DNA of 64,000 bases, taken from NCBI GenBank assembly GCA_002376235.1, contig DFNX01000006.1, positions 1-64,000 on the forward strand, given 5' to 3'. The notes below the pieces were generated by a model. The model was not told where the DNA came from and ran no database searches. It saw only the letters and a program-made list of their open reading frames with translations. A program made the translations under genes and the position numbers. This DNA comes from Neorhizobium sp. UBA3556. GTDB lineage: Bacteria > Pseudomonadota > Alphaproteobacteria > Rhizobiales > Rhizobiaceae. This document shows, piece by piece, positions 30,919 through 40,158 of the stretch. Position 1 is the first letter of the stretch, and each line of letters opens with the position of its first letter.

Positions 30919-33576
30919 CTATTCCGCCGCTTCTACGGCGCCGGCCGCTTCGGCAGGTCGCTCCTCGGAATTCACCGCTTGTTCTTCCAGCTCAATTCTC
31001 ATGAAGGTCGTATGTTCCCCGGCTACCAGATTGTGCATTGTGCCGTCGGGAAGGCGCAGATCAGCGGTTGAACCTGTGGGGACGCGCGTGTGGACAATCA
31101 GCACGCCCTCGTGGAGTTCCCAGTGAATTCCTATCCGGCCATAGGGCGATACATGCTCCGCCTTTGCCCAGCTCAGCCCGCCGCCCGGTCGCGGCGCGAA
31201 CGATATCTTCCGATAGCCTGGTTCGGCGGGTGAAAGACCAGCGATCACGCCATGCATCCAGTCGGCGACGGCGCCGAGAGCATAATGGTTGAAGGATGTC
31301 ATCTGCCCGGGATTGATTCTACCGTCCTCAAGCTGGCTGTCCCATCGTTCCCAGATCGTTGTGGCACCTTGGTCGACCGCGTAGAGCCAGGACGGGCATC
31401 CTCGCTCCATCAACTGCCGATAGGCAACGTCGAGCGAGCCGGTTGCCGTCAATGCGTGAAGGATGAGCGGTGTGCCGACAAAGCCAGTGGCGATGCGGTA
31501 TCCGCCGGAAATGACCAGTTCGCGCAACCGCTCTCCGGCAAGATCGATCAGGTCCTGCCGATCGAGGAGCTCAAAGGCGATGAGCAGGGAATAGCCGGTC
31601 TGCGTTTCGTTGCATAGGCGGCCGGCCTCGTCGAGATAGGCACGGCGGATGGCGGCGGCAGCCGATTCCGCGATGCCCTGATAATGCATGCTGTCGTCGT
31701 TCAGTCCGAGAACTTTGGCGGTCCTTGCCAGATGTCGCGCCGACCAAGAAAAATAGGCGCTGGCGACAAGATCGCGGTCGGTCATTGCTTCTGCGGGCCT
31801 GTCCGGCGGAGCGGACGGATCCAGCCAATCGCCAAGTTGGAAGTCACCGGTCCACAAGAACGTGTCGCCTGCGCGGCTTGCGAGCAGGTCTACCCATGCT
31901 TTGGCGCTCGGCCACTGGCGTTCGAGTATCTCGCGATCTCCCTTCGCCATCCAGATCGACCATGGAACGATAACCGCAGCATCCCCCCAAGCTGCACCGG
32001 GCCGAGCCGGTGTCCACAGTTCCGAACCTGGGATGACCGGCACGAACCAGGGGACCGTCCCATCCTTCCCCTGTTCAAGGCTGAGATCACGCAGCCAGGA
32101 GGACAGCATGCCGGTGGTGTCGAAGAGAAAATTGGCAACCGGTGCGAAAATCTGGATGTCGCCGGTCCAACCCAGCCGTTCGTCGCGCTGCGGGCAGTCT
32201 GTGGGGATATCGACGAAATTGCCGCGCATTGACCAGACCACATTCTCGTGCAGCCGGTTGAGCAGCGGGTCGGAGCATTCAAACCAGCCGGTCCGTTCCA
32301 TATCTGAATGGTAGACATGCGCCTTGATCTTGATGCCGTTTAGTACCGCTGGGGGAGCGCTCAGTTCGGCATAGCGGAAGCCGTGATAGGTGAATTTCGG
32401 TTCCCAGCATTCGATCTCCGCGCCCGAAAAGAGATAGGTGTCCTTTGCCCGCGCGAAGCGGAGCGGGCGCATATAAAGTTCACCATCCTGCATTACTTCG
32501 GCATGACGTATCAGAAGCCTGTCGCCTGCCGCACCGCGTCCCTCGAACTCGATCCGCCCAACCAGATTTTGTCCGAAGTCGACAACCATCCGGTCCGGCG
32601 CCTTGCGATCGACGGCAACCGGCTCCAGCGTGAGCTGACGGCGGATCGGCGGGCCATCGGGAGCGGAAAGGGTTTGCGGGTCCCGGATCTCGGCCTTAAC
32701 GCTCGCCCAATGATCGTCGGAGAAATCGGGGCATGACCATTTGGGGTCATGCTGTCGTGCGTCAAATGTCTCCCCGTCATAGAGGCTCGAAAACTCGATG
32801 GGACTGGGGGCTGCGCGCCACGTCTCGTCGGTGGCAATGATGTCGCGCGAGCCGTCCGCGTAGGTCAGTTCCAGTTGCAGCATTAGCGAAAGGTCGGAGC
32901 CGTAGAGATTGCGGTTGCCGCCGCGAAATCCCAGTCGCCCGCGATACCAGCCGTCAGCCAGCCAGGCGCCGATCGCATTGGGGCCGGGCTTCAGAAGGGT
33001 TGTCACGTCATAGGTCTGGTAGCGAAGCCTTTTGCCATAGGGCGACCATCCCGGTGCCAGGATATCGGCTCCGACCTTCTCACCGTTGAGTTCGAGCGAA
33101 TAGACGCCGTGGGCGGTGGCATAACAGCGGGCTGATACTAGATGCGGCTTTATGTTGAAGCATTTGCGAACCAGGCTCGGCCTGCGGTCGGATTCCGGAT
33201 TTTCGGGCCAGGCCGCACCAATCGGCCGGGCCAACCAGTCTTCGGCTTCAAGCCCACGCTCGGCCACGACATTGTCCGCCCAGGCGGATGGATTGCCATC
33301 TTCGCCCCGGACGCGGATGCGAACCATGACCGAGTCCCGGGGCGCTAGTGGCTTCCCCGGCCAGGGAACAAACACATTTTCCGACCCGGTGAGGGGCCCG
33401 AAAACCTCGACCTCCTCACCGCGCCGTATTTCCACCTCGTATGATACCTGTAGCCAATCGTCTGGTGCCACGATTTGCCATGACAGTCGTGGGCGGGCAA
33501 TTTCGATCCCGAGTGCCGGATGACGGTGCTCTACACGCAGATGGCGAACGTAAACATTCCAGTTCAATTGCATCAC
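30919..33576 (-). CDS. Alpha-L-rhamnosidase (GH78)
   Basis: This 885-residue inverting glycosidase releases terminal alpha-L-rhamnose. It has N-terminal beta domains (Bac_rhamnosid_N, HLRVEHRHPALGIEIARPRLSW and VYSLELNGEKVGADILAPGWSPYGKRLRYQTYDV), then the (alpha/alpha)6 catalytic domain with the family hallmark NFVDIPTDCPQRDERLGWTGDIQIF (general acid Glu region). The second acidic site is GATTIWERWDSQLEDG, and a C-terminal beta domain follows. No signal peptide is seen, so it is cytoplasmic and would act on rhamnosides imported by the MFS transporter encoded 25 bases upstream. A second in-frame ATG one codon later is possible. Size is normal for GH78. Confidence 0.93.
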   Translation of the reverse strand: MMQLNWNVYVRHLRVEHRHPALGIEIARPRLSWQIVAPDDWLQVSYEVEIRRGEEVEVFGPLTGSENVFVPWPGKPLAPRDSVMVRIRVRGEDGNPSAWADNVVAERGLEAEDWLARPIGAAWPENPESDRRPSLVRKCFNIKPHLVSARCYATAHGVYSLELNGEKVGADILAPGWSPYGKRLRYQTYDVTTLLKPGPNAIGAWLADGWYRGRLGFRGGNRNLYGSDLSLMLQLELTYADGSRDIIATDETWRAAPSPIEFSSLYDGETFDARQHDPKWSCPDFSDDHWASVKAEIRDPQTLSAPDGPPIRRQLTLEPVAVDRKAPDRMVVDFGQNLVGRIEFEGRGAAGDRLLIRHAEVMQDGELYMRPLRFARAKDTYLFSGAEIECWEPKFTYHGFRYAELSAPPAVLNGIKIKAHVYHSDMERTGWFECSDPLLNRLHENVVWSMRGNFVDIPTDCPQRDERLGWTGDIQIFAPVANFLFDTTGMLSSWLRDLSLEQGKDGTVPWFVPVIPGSELWTPARPGAAWGDAAVIVPWSIWMAKGDREILERQWPSAKAWVDLLASRAGDTFLWTGDFQLGDWLDPSAPPDRPAEAMTDRDLVASAYFSWSARHLARTAKVLGLNDDSMHYQGIAESAAAAIRRAYLDEAGRLCNETQTGYSLLIAFELLDRQDLIDLAGERLRELVISGGYRIATGFVGTPLILHALTATGSLDVAYRQLMERGCPSWLYAVDQGATTIWERWDSQLEDGRINPGQMTSFNHYALGAVADWMHGVIAGLSPAEPGYRKISFAPRPGGGLSWAKAEHVSPYGRIGIHWELHEGVLIVHTRVPTGSTADLRLPDGTMHNLVAGEHTTFMRIELEEQAVNSEERPAEAAGAVEAAE

Positions 33577-33601
33577 TCTCAGCTAACTTGTCAGTTTTCA
33601 A

Positions 33602-34930
33602 TCAATGGGTGACGGGCGTGCCGCTCATCTTGGTGTCGCGGGCTTCGGGTCGCCCCTTTCCCGTACCGATGATCAGGCTGCCGACGAGAGCGGCCATAAC
33701 GGCGCAGCCGACGAGAAGCCACAGTAAGGCGGCTGGATTGGCTTCGACGATCATCGGGGTGAAAACCGCCACGGCGGCGCAGACCAGACGGGAGACGGAG
33801 TAGGTGAGACCCTGAACTGTGGCCCGTGCATTGACCGGGAAGCTCTCCTGCGTCCACACCTTGTACATGGCTTCTCCGGCGAAGGGATGGAAGGCGGAAT
33901 AGACGATGAAGCAGATGATCATCGGCAGCAGTGCCGTTCCACCACTGACGGCGGCTATGCACATGGCGACAATCTGGCCGACTGCGCCGATATAGAAGAC
34001 CGTCCGGCGATATTTCGTATCGATCAGGCGGACGAACATCAGGCCACCAAGAACGGCCAGCACGTTGGTCGGTACCATCAGCGCAGTCGCGAGCGCCTGC
34101 GAGGCTCCGTTGACGGTCACAAGGTAGAAGGCCTTGAACTGGCCGATCGTGTTCGCCATCAGGTTCCATGCAACATAAAACAGGCAGGTCAGGACGATGG
34201 CACGGATATAGGTGCTCGATCCGAGCAGCTTGCGGAGCGGCAGTGCCTGGGCGGTATCGGCGTCCTCATTGCTTGCGACGGCCTGTTCCTCCATCCTGCG
34301 GAAGGACGGGCTGAAGACACGCACGGCCCAGGTGGCAAGGCCGACTATGGCAAGGTGCGCGAAGAGCAGCTGGACGCCAAGAATTCCCATGGACGAGCAG
34401 GCAAAGCCTATCGCCACCGCCACGAGGATGCCGACGCTCCACATAACCTGGGTCAGGGCGACCATTCGCCCGCTTGCGCCCTTGGGAGCAAGTTCGGAGA
34501 CCACGGCAACCGAGGTCGGCAGATCGGCACCCGCTGCCAGGCCGGCGATGGCGACACCGGCGGTGAGCCAATAGACGTCCGGGGCGAAAACGATCATGAC
34601 CGCGCCAATGACGTAGATCAGGATGTCGACATTGAAAACGAGCCGCCGCCCCAGCATGTCGGCGAGACGTCCACCGAAAAAGGCGCCCAAGGCGACGCAG
34701 AACGTCAAGGTCGCGCTGACGATGCCGAGCTGAAGGGCATCTATCCCGTAGTGGGACTTCCAGATCGCCAGGCTGATACCGCCGCTGATCAGCAGGCCAG
34801 AGTCCAGATAAGACGCCATGCCGGCCACGATCGCAAGCCGCCAGTGTTCTGCACTGATCCGGGGCGGCCTGTCCGGACCGCCCTCCCGAACGTCGGTATT
34901 GGGGTTTTGTGGCGTATAGTTCGAAGGCAT
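33602..34930 (-). CDS. MFS transporter, probable rhamnoside importer
   Basis: This 442-residue major facilitator has about twelve membrane segments. The intracellular loop 2-3 signature is GAFFGGRLADMLGRRLVF and the matching motif in the second half is VRLIDTKYRRTVF. It belongs to the sugar/metabolite-H+ symporter branch. The rhamnosidase gene follows on the same strand after 25 bases, so a role in taking up rhamnosides (for example plant flavonoid or pectic oligosaccharides) is likely. The direct substrate is inference. A long upstream region of about 820 bases with a palindromic element at 35367-35384 separates it from the divergent LacI gene. Confidence 0.85.
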   Translation of the reverse strand: MPSNYTPQNPNTDVREGGPDRPPRISAEHWRLAIVAGMASYLDSGLLISGGISLAIWKSHYGIDALQLGIVSATLTFCVALGAFFGGRLADMLGRRLVFNVDILIYVIGAVMIVFAPDVYWLTAGVAIAGLAAGADLPTSVAVVSELAPKGASGRMVALTQVMWSVGILVAVAIGFACSSMGILGVQLLFAHLAIVGLATWAVRVFSPSFRRMEEQAVASNEDADTAQALPLRKLLGSSTYIRAIVLTCLFYVAWNLMANTIGQFKAFYLVTVNGASQALATALMVPTNVLAVLGGLMFVRLIDTKYRRTVFYIGAVGQIVAMCIAAVSGGTALLPMIICFIVYSAFHPFAGEAMYKVWTQESFPVNARATVQGLTYSVSRLVCAAVAVFTPMIVEANPAALLWLLVGCAVMAALVGSLIIGTGKGRPEARDTKMSGTPVTH

Positions 34931-35749
34931 TTCTCACTCCCATGATATCCGCGCCCGGCGGAGCTTTCTCCATGATGCCCACGGCAGCACCCGAGGAACA
35001 CGGCGCATGGATGATGCGTCTTACGGTGTTCCGAAGGGCTCCCCTCCACGGACATCCCAAAAAGCGAACAAGGCCTCTATCGCAGGACGTCCATCCCGTT
35101 TCGGTTTCGATAAATTGCCTGTTCGACGATTTCGGATCGCGCCGATCTTTCCGGTTCGACGCATTCCATTTTCCAAAACACTGATGGCGAGAGATTTCGC
35201 CGCGAGTGCCCGGTTTACTGTCTGGCGTCAAAGGCGCGTATGCCTTTCTCGGATCCGGGGCGGAGCGGAAAGTTTTGATTTTTCCTCTCCCTCCGTCCGA
35301 CGCATACATTTGCCGCGCGCCGCCACCGATTGGCCTCCTATCCAATCACGGCTGTGTGTATCGTTCTACGTGTAACGTAATACGTTTTTTGAGACGATAA
35401 CAAGTTTATTTTGTGCCAAGGCAACGTGGGCGGATTGCCGCGGATTTGAGTCGTTGAATTTCGGGGTTGTCGCGTGAAGAACTGGCCGGTGGCCTCGCCG
35501 GGCAGCGATCATTAGATTCTTGGGGTTCAAGTCTCGCTGCAGTGGCGCGCAGAGTTTGGGAGAATAGTCCCTTCGGCGGTGAAAGTGGCTACACCTCTCT
35601 ATCCTATATGGCCTGAAGAACCTTGTTGGAATGGGAGGAGCGTGCGAGAGATCGGATCGGGATGAGCGGCAGATCAGGTTGTCGGATTGACGTTTTCTTC
35701 ATAGCCTGACAGCAGGGAGCCGAGGGTTGGCGAGAGACAGGAACTGCGC
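34931..35749. other. Long intergenic region between MFS and lacI genes
   Basis: About 820 bases without a supported gene; the open frames lack family resemblance. It contains a TACG-rich element at 35367-35384 (ACGTGTAACGTAATACGT, with AACGTaatACGTT symmetry) that is a candidate operator. It shares TAACGTA with the sulfatase-cluster motif, but regulator identity is unknown. Confidence 0.4.
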
Positions 35750-36793
35750 ATGAGTGAGATGAAGCCGCTTGCCCGGCGTCAGCGCGTCACCATCGCTACG
35801 GTTGCGGCCGACGCTGGCGTATCGGTCGCGGCCGTATCAAAGGTGCTGCGCAATGCCTATGGCGTCAGTGAGGCGTTGCGAGCGAAAGTGACCGCGTCGA
35901 TCGACCGGCTCGGATATCGTCCCAGCGTGGCCGCGCGCGGCATGCGGGGGAAGACCTACCGAATCGGAATCCTGCTGGTCGAGATTGCAAATCCGTTCCT
36001 TTCAGCGATCATTGACGGGATAAACTCGGTGATCGAACCATCCGACTATCGGGCAATGCTTGCGATCGGGCAATCCGATACGCCTATCGAAAACTCGCTG
36101 GTCGAGTCGATGATCGATTACCGGATGGACGGGCTGATCCTCGTTGCGCCGATGAGCCCGGATGATCTTCTCTCCCGGTTCGCCAAGCAGATCCCCGTTG
36201 TCGTCATCGGGCACCATGATGTCTCGGGGCAGGATTTTGATACCGTCAATGGAGGTGACAGGCCGGGGGCGGAACTTGCGGTTCAGGCCTTGATCGAGCG
36301 CGGGCATCGCCATATCGCAATGATGACACCCGAGATCGGCCAGCACCCGCCTGGAAGCGTCATTCGTCAGCGGGAACTGGGCTATCGGGACGCCATGACA
36401 AAAGCTGGGCTCGGTGAATATATGCGCCTGGTGCGGGTACTGAACACGCGATCGCAAGGAGCCGCGCAGTCGCAGCGCGAATCCGCGATAAGACAGTTGC
36501 TGACCGCAGAGGACCGGCCGAGCGCTATTTTCTGTTGGAGCGATCTCGACGGGGTCGACGTCGTCAATATTGCCCGGACGATGGGCGTCTCGGTTCCGGG
36601 CGACATTGCGGTCGTCGGTTATGACAATTCTCCGGTCGCCGCTCTGCCGCTGATCGGGTTGTCCAGCGTCGACCAGCAAGGACGGCGTCTGGGCGAGCTT
36701 GCCGCACGGGCACTGCTAGGCCGGATCGAAGGCCGTTCGACTCCACTGCATATAGAAGTTGAACCGCATCTCGTCCTGCGCTCTAGTACTTGA
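35750..36793 (+). CDS. LacI-family regulator, probable control of rhamnosidase genes
   Basis: This 347-residue LacI/GalR regulator has an HTH (VTIATVAADAGVSVAAVSKVLRNAYGVSEALRAKV, residues 12-47), the hinge (LGYRPSVAARGMRGKT) and a periplasmic-binding-like sensor domain (YRIGILLVEIANPFLSAIIDGI and PSAIFCWSDLDGVDVVNIARTMGVSVPGDIAVVGYDNSPVAALP). It is divergent from MFS-rhamnosidase, the standard arrangement for a local regulator of that pair. The effector would be rhamnose or a rhamnoside. An ATG one codon downstream is also possible. Confidence 0.88.
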   Translation: MSEMKPLARRQRVTIATVAADAGVSVAAVSKVLRNAYGVSEALRAKVTASIDRLGYRPSVAARGMRGKTYRIGILLVEIANPFLSAIIDGINSVIEPSDYRAMLAIGQSDTPIENSLVESMIDYRMDGLILVAPMSPDDLLSRFAKQIPVVVIGHHDVSGQDFDTVNGGDRPGAELAVQALIERGHRHIAMMTPEIGQHPPGSVIRQRELGYRDAMTKAGLGEYMRLVRVLNTRSQGAAQSQRESAIRQLLTAEDRPSAIFCWSDLDGVDVVNIARTMGVSVPGDIAVVGYDNSPVAALPLIGLSSVDQQGRRLGELAARALLGRIEGRSTPLHIEVEPHLVLRSST

Positions 36794-37370
36794 TCTTCGC
36801 GGTGTATAATTTTGTTGTTCCCGCGATAACCACTGCATCGGTGTTTTGAACTAGCTCAAGGACCTCAACCGAATACAGTCTTCTTCCAAATTGAAACTGT
36901 GGAGCTTCAGAGGTTGTATCGGTTAAGAGCGAGGCGAATGATGGGTGTTTTCGATTTTTAACCGGAATGCGGTCGATGCCAGTTGTGCAGATGCGTCTTT
37001 CGCTCCTCAGAGGAGGGATATGATCGTGCATAGGCCCATTCACAGGGCTGTCTGGATGAAATTTTCGGCCTTGCGGTTGTGTCTTCTGTATGGCCGAGAG
37101 CCCGTCACGCTCGGAGAGGTGGGCCAGACATTCACATAAGTCGATAAAGTACGGCCTCACGGTGCGCGTCATAACCCGCGAGACGGTCTACTGAATACCA
37201 GCAGCTGGTGTTGAGGCGTAATCTTCCCCACTGTCTGGAGAAGCGCATTTCCAGATAAAATGAATATTGCAGGAAGGATACTCGCTCGTTGGAAGACCCT
37301 TTTGTGTCATTCCCGCTTGCGCTCCCATCTACCTACAACCCAATCAGCTCCGCCCCAATCCAGTAGTCTC
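36794..37370. other. Intergenic region between the two lacI genes
   Basis: About 580 bases. A minus-strand frame of 129 codons (36783-37172) is open but has low-complexity, non-family sequence, overlaps the lacI stop, and has no clear ribosome site, so it is not accepted as a gene. No RNA gene or repeat was recognised. Confidence 0.4.
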
Positions 37371-37426
37371 TTGACAAAAGACTAGGTCATCGTGCTAATA
37401 CGTATTAACAGCTAATACGTATTAGC
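37371..37426 (+). promoter_or_regulatory. Promoter with tandem LacI operators
   Basis: TTGACA (37371-37376) is a -35 element. The -10 region, 17 bases on, overlaps operator 1 (GCTAATACGTATTAAC, 37394-37409), and operator 2 is GCTAATACGTATTAGC (37411-37426), a perfect 16-bp palindrome. Centres are 17 bases apart, and the LacI start is 30 bases downstream. This is a clear autoregulated repressor-operator arrangement. Confidence 0.75.
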
Positions 37427-37455
37427 GTGTTTCCGGATGCTTGGGAGGGCGCCGC

Positions 37456-38502
37456 GTGACAGGCCACAAGCGACTGACCCAGAACGACATTGCGAAACTT
37501 GCTGGCGTGAGCCAAGCCACAGTTTCGCTTGTTCTGAATGGCGCGCCGACGGCGCTGGCACGAATCCCAGCGGAAACCCGCGAGCGCGTTCAGGCCGTCA
37601 TTCGCGCGACCGGCTATGTCGCCGACCCGATTGCGAGGCGTATGGCAAAGGGTCTCAATCGCATCCTCGGCGTATTTACCTATGAGCCGGCCTTTCCGAG
37701 CGAGCAGGCGGACTTCTTCACGCCTTTCCTGCTCGGTATCGAAGAGGAGGCGCAGCAGCAGAACTACGATCTCCTGCTCCTGACGAGTGCCGGCGTCGGC
37801 AATAACCGCAAGATATTTTCCGAGAACAACCGGCTCAGGATCGCCGATGGCTGCCTCGTGCTCGGCCGCGAATTCGACCGCGAGGAACTCGCTCGACTCG
37901 TGGCGGAGGATTACCCGTTCGTGGCGATCGGCCGTCGTGACGACGCCGGCGGGCAGGTTCCCTATGTCGGTGGCGACTATGCGGCCGGCACCCGGAAACT
38001 CGTCGAAAAAGCCGTCTCGCTCGGCCATTCGAAGCTTGCCTATGTCGGCCCGGAAGGTCCGGCCGAATCCATTGCCGATCGCTGGCGGGGTTTTGGCTCT
38101 GCGCTGGGAGAGGGGCTAGAGCTTGTCTTGCATGTCGATGCCGTCACCCGACCGGCCGACGAAATCCTCGACGGTATCGTGTCGAGCGGTGCGACGGCGG
38201 TATTCTTCATCGAACTGGCAGATGCGGTGCGCGTCGAGGCCTCAGCCCGTGAGCGCGGGCTTTTGGTGCCGCGGGATTTCTCGATGATCGTGCTTGGAAG
38301 TCATATCCGCGCCGGCCGTAGTCCCGTGCGGTTCACCTCCTACGACATTCCACGCGAAGAGATGGGGCGGCAGGCGACGGCCATGCTTTTGAACCGCATC
38401 GAAACCGGCAGCGCTGGCAGCCAGATCCTTCTTACCTGCGAGCCCGTTGAGGGACAAACACTGGCACCCCGTCCTTCGGGTCCAGCGAAGAAACGCCAAT
38501 AG
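37456..38502 (+). CDS. LacI-family regulator of the FAD oxidoreductase-ABC operon
   Basis: This 348-residue LacI-type regulator has an HTH (LTQNDIAKLAGVSQATVSLVLNGAPTALARIPAETRERV) near the N-terminus, hinge GYVADPIARRMAKGLNRILGV, and a sensor domain with PEGPAESIADRWRGFGSALGEG. GTG 37456 (MTGHKRLTQ) has GGGAGG 7 bases upstream; the TTG start at 37441 has none and is disfavoured. It is the first gene of an operon with the FAD oxidoreductase (17 bases later) and a CUT1 ABC transporter. The tandem palindromes at 37394-37426 are its likely operators. Effector unknown. Confidence 0.88.
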   Translation: MTGHKRLTQNDIAKLAGVSQATVSLVLNGAPTALARIPAETRERVQAVIRATGYVADPIARRMAKGLNRILGVFTYEPAFPSEQADFFTPFLLGIEEEAQQQNYDLLLLTSAGVGNNRKIFSENNRLRIADGCLVLGREFDREELARLVAEDYPFVAIGRRDDAGGQVPYVGGDYAAGTRKLVEKAVSLGHSKLAYVGPEGPAESIADRWRGFGSALGEGLELVLHVDAVTRPADEILDGIVSSGATAVFFIELADAVRVEASARERGLLVPRDFSMIVLGSHIRAGRSPVRFTSYDIPREEMGRQATAMLLNRIETGSAGSQILLTCEPVEGQTLAPRPSGPAKKRQ

Positions 38503-38519
38503 AAAACGGATGTGATGAC

Positions 38520-40130
38520 GTGAAAGAGATGCGAGCAGATATTCTTGTTGTCGGTGGCGGACTTGGTGGCGTTGCTGCGGCACTGGGCGCGGCGCGCGCG
38601 GGACGTCGCGTGATCATGACCGAAGAATATGACTGGATCGGCGGCCAGTTGACCAGCCAGGCGGTTCCTTCGGACGAGCACAGCTGGGTCGAGCAGTTCG
38701 GCATTACCCGTTCCTATCGAAAGCTGCGCAACGATGTGCGGCAATATTACCGTGACCATTATCCGCTGACCGAAGGCGCGCGTGCGTGGGGAGATCTCAA
38801 CCCAGGCGGCGGTTGGGTGAGTCGTATCTGCGCCGAACCGCGTGTCAGTCTGGCGGTAATGGAAAGCATGCTGATGCCGTATATCGGCGCCGACCGGCTG
38901 AGGGTGCTCAAGCCTTACAGGCCTGTCGCGGCCGATGTCGAGGGCGATACGGTCCGCTCCGTCACCGTGCGCCATCGCGATACGGGCGCCGAGATCGCCA
39001 TTTCGGCGAATTACATTCTCGATGCCACAGAACTCGGCGATCTCTTGCCAATGACCGGCACGGAATATGCCAAGGGCTTCGAGGCGCAATCCGATACCGG
39101 TGAGCCGAGCGCTCCGGGTGAGGCCCAGCCCGACAATGTGCAGGCGGTGTCGATCTGCTTTGCGATGGACCATGTAGACGGCGACCAGACGATCGACAAG
39201 CCTGACAACTACGATTACTGGCGCAAATACGAGCCGCATTTCTGGGGCGGCCCGCTGCTCGGCTTCACCGCCCCGCATCCGCGCACGCTGGAGCATACGA
39301 CACGCTCATTCACACCGAACCCGGACGATGATCCATTGGCTGTCGACGCCGATCAGCGCAAGGGAGGCGGCGATGAGAACCTCTGGATCTTCCGGCGCAT
39401 CGCGGCGCGGAAGAATTTTACGCCCGGATTCTACCAGTCCGATATCTGCCTCGTGAACTGGCCGATGATCGACTACATGGACGGTACGATCATCGATGTT
39501 TCGGAAGAGGAAAAAGCACAGCATCTGAAGGCTGCCGCCGATCTTTCCCACTCGGTCTTCTACTGGCTGCAGACGGAGGCACCGCGCCTCGACGGCGGCC
39601 AGGGTTTTCGTGGCCTGCGCCTACGCGGCGACATTACAGGCACCGATCACGGCCTTGCCATGGCGCCCTATGTTCGCGAAGGCCGCCGCATCAAGCCGGT
39701 CACCCGCATCGTTGAACAGGATCTGTCCTATACGGTGCGCGGCGACAAGGGTGCGGTGCGCTATCGCGACAGCGTCGGCATCGGCATGTATCGCATTGAC
39801 CTGCACCCCTCGACCGGCGGCGACAATTATGTCGACGTGCCGTCCTGCCCATTCGAGATCCCGCTCGGTTCTCTCTTGCCGCAGCGGGTGAAGAACCTCA
39901 TTCCGGCCGGCAAGAATATCGGCACGACGCATATCACCAATGGCTGCTACCGGCTGCATCCTGTGGAATGGAATATCGGCGAGGTTGCCGGAATGCTCGC
40001 GTCGTACTGCCTCGATCGGGGACTGACACCGCATCAGGTGCAGGCTGATGACAAACATCTTTACGATTTTCAGGCGGCGCTGACCCGCGAGGGCATTGAA
40101 ATAAGGTGGCCGGATATCGCGGCCTACTGA
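38520..40130 (+). CDS. FAD-dependent oxidoreductase (PF12831 type)
   Basis: This flavoprotein of about 536 residues has FAD-binding motif ADILVVGGGLGGVAAALGAARAG near residue 6 followed by VIMTEEYDWIGGQLTSQAVPSDEH, the pattern of the FAD_oxidored family. Later it has YILDATELGDLLPMTG, then PGFYQSDICLVNWPMIDYMDG and a C-terminal ITNGCYRLHPVEWNIGEVAGMLA that closes the FAD site. No signal peptide is seen, so it is cytoplasmic. GTG 38520 or ATG 38529 are both possible starts. Operon position between LacI and an ABC importer suggests it oxidises an imported sugar-like compound. The precise reaction is not known for this family. Confidence 0.8.
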   Translation: MKEMRADILVVGGGLGGVAAALGAARAGRRVIMTEEYDWIGGQLTSQAVPSDEHSWVEQFGITRSYRKLRNDVRQYYRDHYPLTEGARAWGDLNPGGGWVSRICAEPRVSLAVMESMLMPYIGADRLRVLKPYRPVAADVEGDTVRSVTVRHRDTGAEIAISANYILDATELGDLLPMTGTEYAKGFEAQSDTGEPSAPGEAQPDNVQAVSICFAMDHVDGDQTIDKPDNYDYWRKYEPHFWGGPLLGFTAPHPRTLEHTTRSFTPNPDDDPLAVDADQRKGGGDENLWIFRRIAARKNFTPGFYQSDICLVNWPMIDYMDGTIIDVSEEEKAQHLKAAADLSHSVFYWLQTEAPRLDGGQGFRGLRLRGDITGTDHGLAMAPYVREGRRIKPVTRIVEQDLSYTVRGDKGAVRYRDSVGIGMYRIDLHPSTGGDNYVDVPSCPFEIPLGSLLPQRVKNLIPAGKNIGTTHITNGCYRLHPVEWNIGEVAGMLASYCLDRGLTPHQVQADDKHLYDFQAALTREGIEIRWPDIAAY

Positions 40131-40158
40131 TCACCCCATCTTTGGAGGAGGACTGGGA

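Noticed and set aside
34931..35375. Coding frames in the MFS-lacI gap
   Set aside because: Several frames are open but have Arg/Pro/Ser-rich composition typical of out-of-frame GC-rich DNA.
36783..37172. A 129-codon minus-strand frame between lacI genes
   Set aside because: No ribosome site or recognisable domain, and it overlaps the lacI stop region. Treated as noncoding.
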